A stretch of DNA of 64,000 nucleotides from Polaromonas sp. AET17H-212. GTDB taxonomy: Bacteria > Pseudomonadota > Gammaproteobacteria > Burkholderiales > Burkholderiaceae_C. The notes under the pieces are model-generated. The model was not told the origin of the DNA. It searched no databases and worked only from the letters and a program-made list of their open reading frames with translations. Positions within the stretch are counted from its first letter, which is position 1; the number at the start of each line of letters is the position of its first letter. Where the stretch lies: positions 62,001 to 126,000 of the forward strand of contig NZ_NBZW01000010.1 in the NCBI RefSeq assembly GCF_002379085.1, read 5' to 3'. Position numbers and translations under genes: made by a program. Shown in pieces: positions 1 to 9,219 of the stretch.

Positions 1-975
<975 letters not shown>

Positions 976-1211
976 GGTGGGTCCAGAAGGAAACGGCCGG
1001 GAAGACAGAAAAAAACAAAAAAAAGCGGCTGGGCAGAAAAGTTGGGGGCCGACAGGGAATTACCAAGAGTTGCGATTTTCCCCCACTTTGCGGGGGCGCG
1101 GCCGGCCGGCGGTCTGTGTCCTGCGCGCAGCGGTGGGAGAGGCCATAATTTGCAGCAGCCCGGCGTTCGCGCAACCGCTCCGGTTCCGGGCCAACACACA
1201 AGGAATCCGCC

Positions 1212-2135
1212 ATGAAAGCTGCCAGCGTCCTCGCCACCATCGGCAATACACCGCACATCCGGATCAACCGGCTTTTTGGTGCGGCCTGCCAGACCCACCA
1301 GATCTACATCAAGTCCGAGCGCAGCAACCCGGGCGGCTCCATCAAGGACCGGATTGCGCTGTCCATGGTGGAAGCGGCCGAGCAGTCGGGCGCGCTCCAG
1401 CCCGGCGGCACCATCATCGAGCCGACCTCGGGCAACACCGGCGTGGGCCTGGCCATGGTGGCGGCCGTCAAGGGCTACACGCTGGTGCTGGTGATGCCGG
1501 ACAGCATGAGCATCGAGCGGCGCCGCCTGATGCTGGCCTACGGCGCCAGTTTCGAGCTGACGCCGCGCGAAAAAGGCATGAACGGCGCGATCGCCCGTGC
1601 CAAAGAGCTGGTGGCGCAAACACCGGGTGCCTGGATGCCGCAGCAGTTTGAAAACCCGGCCAACATCGAGGTGCATGTACGCACCACGGCCGCAGAAATC
1701 CTGGCCGACTTTCCGGACGGCGTGGACTACCTGATCACCGGGGTCGGCACCGGCGGCCACCTGAGCGGCGTGGCGCAGGTGTTGAAGGCCAAATTTCCGA
1801 ACACCAAGGTGTATGCGGTGGAACCGTCGGCTTCGCCGGTGATCAGCGGCGGCAAACCCTCGCCGCATCCGATCCAGGGCATAGGTGCGGGCTTCATTCC
1901 GGCCAACCTGAAAACCAGCCTGCTGGACGGCGTGATCCAGGTCGAAGGGGATGCCGCCAAGGACTACGCCCGCCGCAGCGCGACCGAAGAGGGCCTGCTG
2001 GTCGGCATTTCCTCAGGCGCCACACTGGCGGCCATCGCGCAGAAGCTGCCAGAGATTCCTGCCGGCAGCACGGTGCTGGGTTTCAACTACGACACCGGTG
2101 AGCGTTATCTGTCCATCGAGGGCTTTCTTCCTTGA
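1212..2135 (+). CDS. cysM: cysteine synthase (O-acetylserine sulfhydrylase)
   Basis: PLP enzyme that makes cysteine from O-acetylserine and sulfide (or thiosulfate for the CysM form) in the cytoplasm. At 307 residues it has normal family length. The PLP lysine is Lys45 in [10 protein letters not shown]. The substrate loop TSGNTG is at 72-77, the phosphate-binding glycine loop GTGGHLSG lies around 177, and GISSG is near the C-terminus. The first-residue context ([12 protein letters not shown]) is typical. CysK and CysM cannot be separated safely by eye, so the symbol is tentative. The stop codon overlaps the TTG start of the next gene, which suggests translational coupling. A CATAAT hexamer at 1144-1149 may be its -10 element. 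Confidence 0.9.
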   Translation: MKAASVLATIGNTPHIRINRLFGAACQTHQIYIKSERSNPGGSIKDRIALSMVEAAEQSGALQPGGTIIEPTSGNTGVGLAMVAAVKGYTLVLVMPDSMSIERRRLMLAYGASFELTPREKGMNGAIARAKELVAQTPGAWMPQQFENPANIEVHVRTTAAEILADFPDGVDYLITGVGTGGHLSGVAQVLKAKFPNTKVYAVEPSASPVISGGKPSPHPIQGIGAGFIPANLKTSLLDGVIQVEGDAAKDYARRSATEEGLLVGISSGATLAAIAQKLPEIPAGSTVLGFNYDTGERYLSIEGFLP

Positions 2136-2923
2136 ACTCCCCCCAGGCTTCCGGAGCACCGGTAGCGCCGCGCGCGCTGCTGCTGGCTGCTTTCGACCAG
2201 CTGCTGCAGCCCGAAGGCTTCAAGGACTATGGGCCGAACGGCCTGCAGGTCGAGGGCAAGGCCGAGGTGCGCAAGATCGTCTCCGGCGTCACCGCCAGCC
2301 TGGCGCTGATCGAAGCGGCGGTTGCCGCGCAGGCCGACGCGATTTTTGTGCACCATGGCCTGTTCTGGCGCGGCCAGGACGGCCGCGTCACCGGCTGGAT
2401 GAAGCAGCGCTTGGGCCTGCTGCTGGCGCACGACATCAATCTCTACGCCTACCACCTGCCGCTCGACGCCCACCCCGAACTCGGCAACAACGCCCAGCTG
2501 GGTCTGCAGCTCGGGCTGAAGGCGGATCGCTGGTTCGGCGAGAACAAGCTGGGTTTCCTTGGCGGGCGCAGCGGCACCAGTGAAGGCTTTGACAGCGCCG
2601 ACAGCCTGGCGCTGCATGTCAGAAATGCATTAAATCGGCCTGTTATCCTTGTTGGTAATGCGCCGGTAGCTATTAAAAACATAGCATGGTGCAGTGGCGG
2701 CGCGCAGGGCTACTTCGAGGACGCGATTGCCGCCGGGGCCGACGCCTTCATCACCGGCGAGATCTCCGAGCCGCAGGCGCATTACGCGCGCGAAATGGGC
2801 GTGGCGTTCATCGCCTGCGGCCACCATGCGTCCGAGCGTTACGGCGCGCCCGCGGTGGCGGCGCACGTGGCCGCGCGGTTCGGGCTGGCGCACGAGTTCA
2901 TCGACATCGACAACCCGGCCTGA
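2132..2923 (+). CDS. NIF3-like (DUF34) dinuclear metal-binding protein
   Basis: Member of the NIF3/YbgI family, a conserved dinuclear metal protein whose cellular role is unsettled (GTP cyclohydrolase I type 2 is a common database name). 263 residues. Family signatures are [11 protein letters not shown] near residue 30, the metal-binding [15 protein letters not shown], the ITGE motif and CGHHASER near the C-terminus. The start appears to be TTG, overlapping the TGA stop of the upstream gene as TTGA. No upstream ATG is available. Residues about 166-185 ([18 protein letters not shown]) are encoded by an unusually AT-rich segment that is a copy of the dispersed repeat described under 2627-2685. 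It converges with the next gene, whose stop is only 13 bases away. Confidence 0.88.
   Translation: MNSPQASGAPVAPRALLLAAFDQLLQPEGFKDYGPNGLQVEGKAEVRKIVSGVTASLALIEAAVAAQADAIFVHHGLFWRGQDGRVTGWMKQRLGLLLAHDINLYAYHLPLDAHPELGNNAQLGLQLGLKADRWFGENKLGFLGGRSGTSEGFDSADSLALHVRNALNRPVILVGNAPVAIKNIAWCSGGAQGYFEDAIAAGADAFITGEISEPQAHYAREMGVAFIACGHHASERYGAPAVAAHVAARFGLAHEFIDIDNPA
2627..2685 (-). repeat. dispersed repeat family A, copy inside the NIF3-family gene
   Basis: Read on the minus strand, the 17-base head GCTATGTTTTTAATAGC is followed by TACCGGCGC and a GC/AT tail ending in AGGCCGATTT. The head has 5-base complementary arms and a 7-base loop, as in all copies. This copy is antisense to, and fully inside, the reading frame. 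Confidence 0.8.
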
Positions 2924-2936
2924 GTGCCGGCTGCGG

Positions 2937-4229
2937 TCAGGCCGGCGCCCTGCGGGGCCGGGCGCCGTGGCCGTTGCGTGCATAGTGCGGCCGCCCCGAG
3001 CGCATGGCATGCCAGCTCGCGCCGAGCTGGGCATTTTCCACCGGCACGGCCTGGTGGCTGATCTCGTCGAGCAGGGCGGCGCGTGAGCGCATGCCGCGGG
3101 CGGCTGCGGCCATTTCCTCGGCCTCGTGCAGCAGTTGGGCCACGTCCCGGCCCGCGCCTGTCAGATGGACCATGCCGACGCTGATATCGGCACTGATCCG
3201 GATGCGCTCGCCGTTCAGCGCGCTGATCTCCAGCGGCCGCCGCAGGCTGGAGGCCACGCGCAGTCCCAGGGTGCGTATCCAGCCGGGCGAATGCAGGCTT
3301 TCGATCAACACCACAAAACAGCGGTCGTAATACCGCCCCGCGGGGTTGACGACGCCGGTGTGGCGCTGCATGCGCCGCGCCAGCTGCGCGTAAATTTCGT
3401 TGAGGCCGTGCTGGCCCACCTGGTCGAGCAGCCGCTCGGGCTCGAACACCCGCACCGCCATGATCGCCCCGTCGCGCCGGGTGCGCGCCAGCCGGCGTTG
3501 CGCACGCAGGATTTTCTGCACCAGCACGACACTGCTGTAAAGCTGGGTGGTGGGGTCGCGCCGCGACTGGCCGGCATGGCGGATTTCCAGGTCCTGGTGG
3601 TTGCGCAGCCACAGGGTCACGCCAATCACCGAGACGCTGAGCAAGCCAAGCAGGGCCACACCGGCCTGCAGCAGGGCCGAGGGCCGGCTGGGGTTGAGCG
3701 CCAGCCGGTACAGCCCGAGCTGCAGCGGCAGGGTCAGCAGACAGCCGGCTGCCAGCCCCCAGGCGAGCCGGTCGCCCTGCTGCGCCGCGCGCACGGCCAG
3801 CCACAACGCCACCGACAGGCTCAGCAGGGTCAGCCCCGCCGAAGCTGGCAGCTGCAGGCCTGGCGCCAGCAGCAGGCACAGCGGCCCGCCCGCCAGGCAC
3901 AGGGTGCTGACAGCGCGAAAGCTGAGGTCGGTGAGCCGGTCGCGCCGGGCGGCGGCCAGCCACTGGCCCGCACCGTAAGTGCCCAGGCCGCCGCACAGGG
4001 GCCCGATCAGCACCTGGGCGGCAGGCAGCCAGGGAGCGCCGGGGCTTGGCAGCATGGTGGCCGCCAGACCGCTGAGCAGCATGAAAAACAGCCAGCAGGC
4101 CGTGAGGTAAATCAGGCTTTGCACACTGGCGCGGCTTCGGCTGAAGAGCGCGTCTGCCGCGCCGAGCAGGACCACCAGTCCCATCGATCCCGCGGCGGCG
4201 CTCCAGATGACGGTTTCAGCCGTGTTCAT
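2937..4229 (-). CDS. membrane protein with degenerate GGDEF domain
   Basis: 430 residues. The N-terminal half (about 5-215) has six or seven hydrophobic segments. The C-terminal half has the fold pattern of a diguanylate cyclase domain: DPTTQLYSS stands where D-x-LTGL-x-NR is usual, and ISADISVGMVHLTG matches the late GGDEF-domain strand. The signature loop itself reads RYYDRCF instead of GG(D/E)EF, so cyclic-di-GMP synthesis is unlikely and a binding or regulatory role is more plausible. Start placed at the ATG giving MNTAETVIW. A longer open frame upstream has no membrane or domain content. Divergent from pdxA with a 199-base gap. Confidence 0.75.
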   Translation of the reverse strand: MNTAETVIWSAAAGSMGLVVLLGAADALFSRSRASVQSLIYLTACWLFFMLLSGLAATMLPSPGAPWLPAAQVLIGPLCGGLGTYGAGQWLAAARRDRLTDLSFRAVSTLCLAGGPLCLLLAPGLQLPASAGLTLLSLSVALWLAVRAAQQGDRLAWGLAAGCLLTLPLQLGLYRLALNPSRPSALLQAGVALLGLLSVSVIGVTLWLRNHQDLEIRHAGQSRRDPTTQLYSSVVLVQKILRAQRRLARTRRDGAIMAVRVFEPERLLDQVGQHGLNEIYAQLARRMQRHTGVVNPAGRYYDRCFVVLIESLHSPGWIRTLGLRVASSLRRPLEISALNGERIRISADISVGMVHLTGAGRDVAQLLHEAEEMAAAARGMRSRAALLDEISHQAVPVENAQLGASWHAMRSGRPHYARNGHGARPRRAPA

Positions 4230-4428
4230 GCCGCCTTCCGCCACAGCGCGGGGGCGCGGGCCTGGGTTTGCGCGAGAATACCGGCAGGATGCATGTCGTC
4301 GCTTTCCCCTGTTCAGTGGCCTTGCCGGCTGCCTGTCCGTCAGGTGGGCCGGCAAGCAGCTGGTGGACACCGTGGCGCGCCAACGCCATGCAAACCATTA
4401 TGGGACGTACAGACCGCCAGGGGAAGAC

Positions 4429-5481
4429 ATGCAGGACCTGAGAAACCGGCCGCTGGCCATCACCATGGGCGATCCGGCCGGGATCGGGCCGGAAATCATT
4501 GCCAGGGCCTTTCGCGACGCTCCGGCCGAACTGTCCGGCTGCGTTGTGGTCGGTGATGTCGCCACCTTGCGCCGCGCCGCGCAGCTGGTGGGCGGCGGTC
4601 CGGCCCTGGCTTTGCCCGTGGCCCAACTCGATGCGGTCAGCCACTGGCAGTCGGTGCCGCCGCGCTGCATTCCTGTGCTACAAAAATGTGAGCTGCCCGC
4701 CCCTGTGCCTTTTGGGGAAATCAGTGCTTTGGCCGGCAAGGCGGCGGCGGACAGCATTGTCTGGGCGGCCCGGGCGACCCTGGCCGGCGAATGCGCGGCG
4801 ATGGTCACCGCGCCCATCCACAAGGAGGCGCTCGCCGCCGCCGGCGCGGCGTTTGCGCGTTTTCCCGGCCATACCGAGCTGCTGCAGGCCGAAGCCGCGG
4901 CTTTTCTCGGCAAGGACGTGTCCGCGCTGCCGGTGCGCATGATGCTGGCCAACGAGGAACTCAAGACCGTGCTGGTCAGCATCCACCTGTCCCTGCGCGA
5001 GGCGATAGCCGCCGTGACTTTTGACAACGTGCTGCAGACCCTGCGCATCACGCACCAGGCGGTGCGCAGTGCCTCGGGCGGCCGGCCGCGCATCGCGGTG
5101 GCCGGCCTGAACCCGCACGCCGGCGAGGGCGGCCTGTTCGGCCGTGAAGAGGTGGACATCATCGCGCCGGCGATCGCCAGGGCCCGGGAGGAGGGGCTGG
5201 AGGTGAGCGGCCCCTTCGCCCCCGATACGGTGTTCATGAGGGCCCGCGCCCCGGCCGGGCAGGGTGGCGAGTTCGACGTGGTGGTGGCGATGTACCACGA
5301 CCAGGGGCTGATCCCGGTCAAGTACCTGGGGGTGGAGCAGGGCGTCAATGTCACGCTGGGCCTGCCGCTGGTGCGCACCAGCCCGGACCACGGCACGGCA
5401 TTTGACATCGCCGGCACGGGCAGGGCCGACGCGTCCAGCTTGCTGGCGGCCATTCGCATGGCGCGGCGTTTGGTGGCTTGA
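4429..5481 (+). CDS. pdxA: 4-hydroxythreonine-4-phosphate dehydrogenase
   Basis: NAD-dependent oxidative decarboxylase in pyridoxal 5'-phosphate synthesis; its product condenses with deoxyxylulose phosphate through PdxJ. 350 residues, slightly longer than the E. coli enzyme. Clear motifs are MGDPAGIGPE (13-22), TAPIHKEAL, FPGHTELL, GLNPHAGEGG and YHDQGLIPVKY with the C-terminal RTSPDHGTAFDIAG; these carry the metal-binding histidines. Start chosen at the ATG preceded by GGGGAA (4420-4425). An in-frame extension upstream lacks homology. Residues about 83-101 (VLQKCELPAPVPFGEISAL) come from an AT-rich copy of the dispersed repeat. It is not next to ksgA or surA, unlike in many proteobacteria. 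Confidence 0.92.
   Translation: MQDLRNRPLAITMGDPAGIGPEIIARAFRDAPAELSGCVVVGDVATLRRAAQLVGGGPALALPVAQLDAVSHWQSVPPRCIPVLQKCELPAPVPFGEISALAGKAAADSIVWAARATLAGECAAMVTAPIHKEALAAAGAAFARFPGHTELLQAEAAAFLGKDVSALPVRMMLANEELKTVLVSIHLSLREAIAAVTFDNVLQTLRITHQAVRSASGGRPRIAVAGLNPHAGEGGLFGREEVDIIAPAIARAREEGLEVSGPFAPDTVFMRARAPAGQGGEFDVVVAMYHDQGLIPVKYLGVEQGVNVTLGLPLVRTSPDHGTAFDIAGTGRADASSLLAAIRMARRLVA
4677..4733 (+). repeat. dispersed repeat family A, copy inside pdxA
   Basis: Head GCTACAAAAATGTGAGC (17 bases, fixed spacing), then TGCCCGCCCCTGTGCC and a tail rich in T and G. It lies in frame within a variable loop of the protein and is visibly more AT-rich than the flanking coding sequence. Confidence 0.7.
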
Positions 5482-5506
5482 ACCACTGCATTGCCCGAAA
5501 GTTCAA

Positions 5507-5541
5507 GGAAAAAGCGCCTGCAGCCCGGAAGGGGCGGGCGC
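5507..5541 (-). terminator. probable rho-independent terminator of mscL, formed by the repeat
   Basis: On the minus strand GCGCC-CGCCC... pairs with GGGC...GGCGC around CCTTCC and is followed by TTTTT. It is the 3' half of the repeat copy, 45 to 80 bases beyond the mscL stop. Confidence 0.6.
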
Positions 5542-5563
5542 AGTAAGCTACTAATTCAATAGC
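5507..5563 (-). repeat. dispersed repeat family A, intergenic copy after mscL
   Basis: On the minus strand the head GCTATTGAATTAGTAGC is followed by TTACTGCGCCCGCC and a second hairpin closing on GGCGCTTTTT. It lies between the convergent genes pdxA and mscL. Confidence 0.85.
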
Positions 5564-5586
5564 AACTCGCTGCGCCAGGGGCGGCT

Positions 5587-6009
5587 TCAGCGGTTTTTCA
5601 GGCTGTCGCGGATCTCGCGCAGCAGCACCACGTCCTCGGGCGGGACGGCGGGCGCAGCCGGGGTTTCCTTTTTCAGGCGATTGATCTGCTTGATCATCAG
5701 GAAGATGATGAACGCGAGGATGGCGAAGTTGACCGCCACCGTGATGAAGTTGCCGTAGGCAAACACCGGGACGCCGGCTTTCTTCAGGGCATCCAGCGTC
5801 ATGGCCGTGCCCGCGGGCACCGTGCCCAGGACCACAAAAAGATTCGAGAAGTCGAGCTTGCCAATCACCGCCCCGACCAGCGGCAGGATCAGGTCGCTGA
5901 CCACCGAGTCCACAATCTTGGCGAAAGCGGCACCTATGATCACGCCGACGGCCAGATCGACGACGCTGCCCTTGACGGCAAATTCCTTGAATTCCTGCAT
6001 CATTCCCAT
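5587..6009 (-). CDS. mscL: large-conductance mechanosensitive channel
   Basis: Inner-membrane channel that opens under hypo-osmotic stress and releases small solutes. 140 residues, a normal length. The N-terminal amphipathic helix [11 protein letters not shown] precedes TM1 with the pore-lining [12 protein letters not shown]. The periplasmic loop contains the [11 protein letters not shown] region. TM2 is [14 protein letters not shown], followed by a charged cytoplasmic helix ([12 protein letters not shown]). AGGAG lies about 6 bases before the ATG. It converges with pdxA; a repeat-derived terminator follows it. Confidence 0.97.
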   Translation of the reverse strand: MGMMQEFKEFAVKGSVVDLAVGVIIGAAFAKIVDSVVSDLILPLVGAVIGKLDFSNLFVVLGTVPAGTAMTLDALKKAGVPVFAYGNFITVAVNFAILAFIIFLMIKQINRLKKETPAAPAVPPEDVVLLREIRDSLKNR

Positions 6010-6154
6010 GACATGCTCCTGGTGTGGTTGCTAAACACCCGTCATTGTGCCCATGCTGCGAGGCAAGGGCGTAACGGTCCAGCTTCGTTCGGATGGTTGC
6101 CACGCTCCGGTCCTGCCGATGTCGCAGCCGCGCTGTCGGAATGGGTCGCGCCGC

Positions 6155-6184
6155 TTGAAAATGCCATTCGCGCTCCGTTACAAT
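6155..6184 (+). promoter_or_regulatory. sigma-70-like promoter for petABC
   Basis: TTGAAA at 6155-6160 and TACAAT at 6179-6184, separated by 18 bases, about 60 bases upstream of the petA start. Hexamers are close to consensus and correctly oriented. Confidence 0.6.
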
Positions 6185-6246
6185 CCCGGGTTGACCCCAA
6201 TAAGCCCTCTTTCAAGTTTTTCAAGCCCTGTTCTTGTAGGACATCC

Positions 6247-6870
6247 ATGACCCAAGCAAGCCTTAACGTGCCGCCCGGCGCACCGATTGACAAAAACAAA
6301 AGAAACTGGATCGTGACCACCTGCGCCGTCGGCGGTGCTGGTGTGGCCGCTGTCGCTGTGCCCTTCGTCAGCACTTTCCAGCCTTCCGAGCGTGCCAAAG
6401 CCGCCGGTGCGGCCGTCGAGGTGGATATTTCGGCGCTGAAGCCGGGCGAGAAGCTCACGGTGGAATGGCGCGGCAAGCCGGTCTGGATCGTCAGGCGCAC
6501 GCCCGAGCAGCTGGCTTCGCTGGCCAAGCTGGACCCCCAGCTCGCCGACCCGAAGTCCGAGCGCAAGCCGGGCGAACTCACCCCCGAATACGCGCGCAAC
6601 GAAAACCGCTCGATCAAGCCTGAATTCCTGGTGGCCGTCGGTATCTGCTCGCACCTGGGCTGCTCGCCCAGCGACAAATTTCAGCCGGGCGCCCAGCCTT
6701 CGCTGCCGGACGACTGGGCGGGCGGCTTTCTCTGCCCCTGCCACGGTTCGACCTTTGACATGGCCGGCCGCGTCTACAAAAACAAGCCGGCGCCGGACAA
6801 CCTCGAAGTGCCGCCCCACATGTACCTGTCAGACGCCAAGCTGCTGATTGGTGAGGACAAAAAAGCCTGA
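6247..6870 (+). CDS. petA: ubiquinol-cytochrome c reductase, Rieske iron-sulfur subunit
   Basis: The [2Fe-2S] subunit of the cytochrome bc1 complex, which carries electrons from ubiquinol to cytochrome c1. 207 residues. A basic KNKRNW stretch is followed by one transmembrane anchor (about 21-42), consistent with Tat-dependent insertion although the second arginine of a classical RR pair is a lysine. Cluster ligands are in CSHLGC (about residue 137) and CPCHGS (about 160). First gene of petABC, with petB 74 bases and petC 16 bases downstream. The ATG was chosen for the family-like N-terminus; the longer frame upstream is unsupported. Confidence 0.96.
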   Translation: MTQASLNVPPGAPIDKNKRNWIVTTCAVGGAGVAAVAVPFVSTFQPSERAKAAGAAVEVDISALKPGEKLTVEWRGKPVWIVRRTPEQLASLAKLDPQLADPKSERKPGELTPEYARNENRSIKPEFLVAVGICSHLGCSPSDKFQPGAQPSLPDDWAGGFLCPCHGSTFDMAGRVYKNKPAPDNLEVPPHMYLSDAKLLIGEDKKA

Positions 6871-6944
6871 AGCTTTGCTGGACAACCCGCCGGCGCCGCG
6901 TGGCGCCCGCCAAGTCCCCCATCGAGTAGCAAATAGGACCCCTT

Positions 6945-8345
6945 ATGGCTGAATTCAAAGAAATCTCCCCCGATGCGCCGGCTGCTGCCAGGCTGATGAA
7001 CTGGGTCGACAACCGCTTCCCGGCGAGCAAGCTCTACAAAGAGCACATGAGCGAATACTACGCACCGAAGAACTTCAACTTCTGGTACGTGTTCGGCTCG
7101 CTGGCCCTGCTGGTGCTGGTCATCCAGATCGTCACCGGTATTTTCCTGACCATGCATTACAAGCCCGATGCCGCGCTGGCGTTTGGCTCGGTCGAATACA
7201 TCATGCGCGACGTGCCCTGGGGCTGGCTGATCCGCTATATGCATTCCACCGGAGCGTCTGCATTTTTTGTCGTGGTCTACCTGCACATGTTCCGCGGCCT
7301 GATCTACGGCAGCTACCGCAAGCCGCGCGAGCTGATCTGGATTTTCGGCTGCGCGATTTTCCTGGCGCTGATGGCCGAGGCCTTCATGGGTTACCTGCTG
7401 CCATGGGGCCAGATGAGCTACTGGGGCGCCCAGGTGATCGTCAACCTGTTTGCCGCCATTCCCTTCATCGGTCCCGATCTGGCCCTGCTGATCCGCGGCG
7501 ACTACGTGGTCGGCGACGCCACGCTGAACCGCTTCTTCGCCTTCCACGTGATCGCCGTGCCGCTGGTGTTGCTGGGCCTGGTGGTCGCGCACCTGATCGC
7601 GCTGCATGAAGTCGGCTCCAACAACCCCGACGGCGTGGAAATCAAGGCGAAAAAAGACGCCGCCGGCAGGCCGCTCGATGGCATTCCGTTCCATCCCTAC
7701 TACACGGTGCATGACATCTTTGCCGTCAGCGTGTTCCTGATGATCTTCTCGGCCATCATCTTCTTTGCACCCGAGGCCGGTGGTTATTTCCTCGAGTACA
7801 ACAACTTCATTCCCGCCGATTCGCTCAAGACCCCGGCGCACATCGCCCCGGTCTGGTATTTCACGCCGTATTACTCGATGCTGCGCGCCATCACCAGCGA
7901 GATGATGTATGCGCTGATCGCCTGCGTGCTGGCGGGTGCGGTGCTGGGTGTGCTCAAGGCCAAAATCGCCGCGCTGTTCAAGCTGGTGATTGTTGGCGCC
8001 GCTGTGGTGCTGATCGCTGCGATGCTGGCGATTGACGCCAAGTTCTGGGGCGTGGTTGTCATGGGCGGCGCGGTCATCATCCTGTTTTTTCTGCCCTGGC
8101 TGGACAACAGTGCCGCCAAATCGATCCGTTACCGGCCCACCTGGCATTCGTGGATGTACGGCATTTTTGTCGTCAACTTCCTGGTGCTCGGTTATCTGGG
8201 TATCAATCCGCCCTCAGCGATCAACGAGCGTGTCTCGCAGGTCGGAACGCTGTTTTATTTCGGTTTCTTCCTGCTGATGCCCTGGTGGAGCCGCCTGGGC
8301 ACTTTCCGGCCGGTTCCTGACCGCGTGACTTTTGCTGCCCATTGA
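6945..8345 (+). CDS. petB: cytochrome b of the bc1 complex
   Basis: Membrane subunit holding hemes bL and bH and both quinone sites. 466 residues, in the bacterial size range, with at least eight hydrophobic helices. Heme-ligand histidines are visible in the second helix (MHSTGASAFF, YLHMFRG) and fourth helix (FAFHVIAVP, VAHLIALHEVG). The Qo-site motif reads PVWY (IAPVWYFTPYY) where mitochondria have PEWY. The C-terminal part adds extra helices before the end (LFYFGFFLLMPWWSRLG). It lies between petA and petC in one transcript. Confidence 0.97.
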   Translation: MAEFKEISPDAPAAARLMNWVDNRFPASKLYKEHMSEYYAPKNFNFWYVFGSLALLVLVIQIVTGIFLTMHYKPDAALAFGSVEYIMRDVPWGWLIRYMHSTGASAFFVVVYLHMFRGLIYGSYRKPRELIWIFGCAIFLALMAEAFMGYLLPWGQMSYWGAQVIVNLFAAIPFIGPDLALLIRGDYVVGDATLNRFFAFHVIAVPLVLLGLVVAHLIALHEVGSNNPDGVEIKAKKDAAGRPLDGIPFHPYYTVHDIFAVSVFLMIFSAIIFFAPEAGGYFLEYNNFIPADSLKTPAHIAPVWYFTPYYSMLRAITSEMMYALIACVLAGAVLGVLKAKIAALFKLVIVGAAVVLIAAMLAIDAKFWGVVVMGGAVIILFFLPWLDNSAAKSIRYRPTWHSWMYGIFVVNFLVLGYLGINPPSAINERVSQVGTLFYFGFFLLMPWWSRLGTFRPVPDRVTFAAH

Positions 8346-8361
8346 GCCGGAGACTCCTGAC

Positions 8362-9132
8362 ATGATGAAGACACTGAAACAACTGGCTCTGGGTTTTTCC
8401 GTCGTGCTGGCGCTGGCCGGTACGGGCGCGCATGCGGCGACCACGGGCATTGCCTGGGACAAGGCGCCCAACAAGACCAACGACCTGGGCGCACTGCAAA
8501 ACGGCGCCAAGCTGTTCGTCAACTACTGCCTGAACTGCCATTCCGCCGCATTCATGCGGTACAACCGCCTGCGCGACATCGGCCTGACCGAGCAGCAGAT
8601 CAAGGACAACCTGTTGTTCGCCACCGACAAGGTGGGCGAAACCATGAAGGCCTCGATCGACCCGAAGCAGGCCAAGGACTGGTTTGGCGCGAATCCGCCT
8701 GACCTGACCGTGATCGCCCGTTCGCGTGCCGGCCATGCCGGCACGGGTGCCGACTACCTCTACACCTACCTGCGCACCTATTACCGTGACGACACCACCG
8801 CCACCGGCTGGAACAACCTGGCGTTCCCCACTGTGGCCATGCCGCATGTGTTGTGGGAACTGTCGGGTGAGCGCAAGCCGCTGTACGAGGAAAAGGAAGA
8901 ACACGGCCACAAGGTGGCGGTCTTCAAGGGCTGGCAGCAAGTGACACCTGGCACCATGACGAACCTGCAGTACGACCAGGCCATGGGCGACCTGGTGGGC
9001 TACCTGCAATGGATGGGAGAGCCTGCACAGAACACCCGTGTCCGGGTGGGTGCCTGGGTGCTGCTGTTTCTGCTGGGTCTGACTTTTGTTGCCTGGCGCC
9101 TGAACGCGGCGTTCTGGAAAGACATCAAGTAA
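8362..9132 (+). CDS. petC: cytochrome c1 of the bc1 complex
   Basis: Heme-c subunit that receives electrons from the Rieske protein and passes them to soluble cytochrome c. 256 residues. An N-terminal signal peptide ends around THAHAA-like AGTGAHA|ATTG. The heme site is CLNCH near residue 57, and the likely axial methionine is in TVAMPHVLW. A C-terminal helix (VLLFLLGLTFVAWRLNAAF) anchors it in the membrane. Two ATG codons occur in tandem; the first is used, 9 bases after GGAG. Only 16 bases separate it from petB. Confidence 0.96.
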   Translation: MMKTLKQLALGFSVVLALAGTGAHAATTGIAWDKAPNKTNDLGALQNGAKLFVNYCLNCHSAAFMRYNRLRDIGLTEQQIKDNLLFATDKVGETMKASIDPKQAKDWFGANPPDLTVIARSRAGHAGTGADYLYTYLRTYYRDDTTATGWNNLAFPTVAMPHVLWELSGERKPLYEEKEEHGHKVAVFKGWQQVTPGTMTNLQYDQAMGDLVGYLQWMGEPAQNTRVRVGAWVLLFLLGLTFVAWRLNAAFWKDIK

Positions 9133-9219
9133 TTTTTTTCGCCGGGGCTGGCTTCCCGGCACCTTCTGGAGTGGATGCCTTCAACGGTTCCACTCCTTTG
9201 CATTTAGGAGTTCCGAACC

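Noticed and set aside
1079-1098. CCCCC/GGGGG inverted repeat upstream of the cysteine synthase gene
   Set aside because: The stem is only 5 bases, with no T-run, and lies in a divergent promoter region rather than after a gene.
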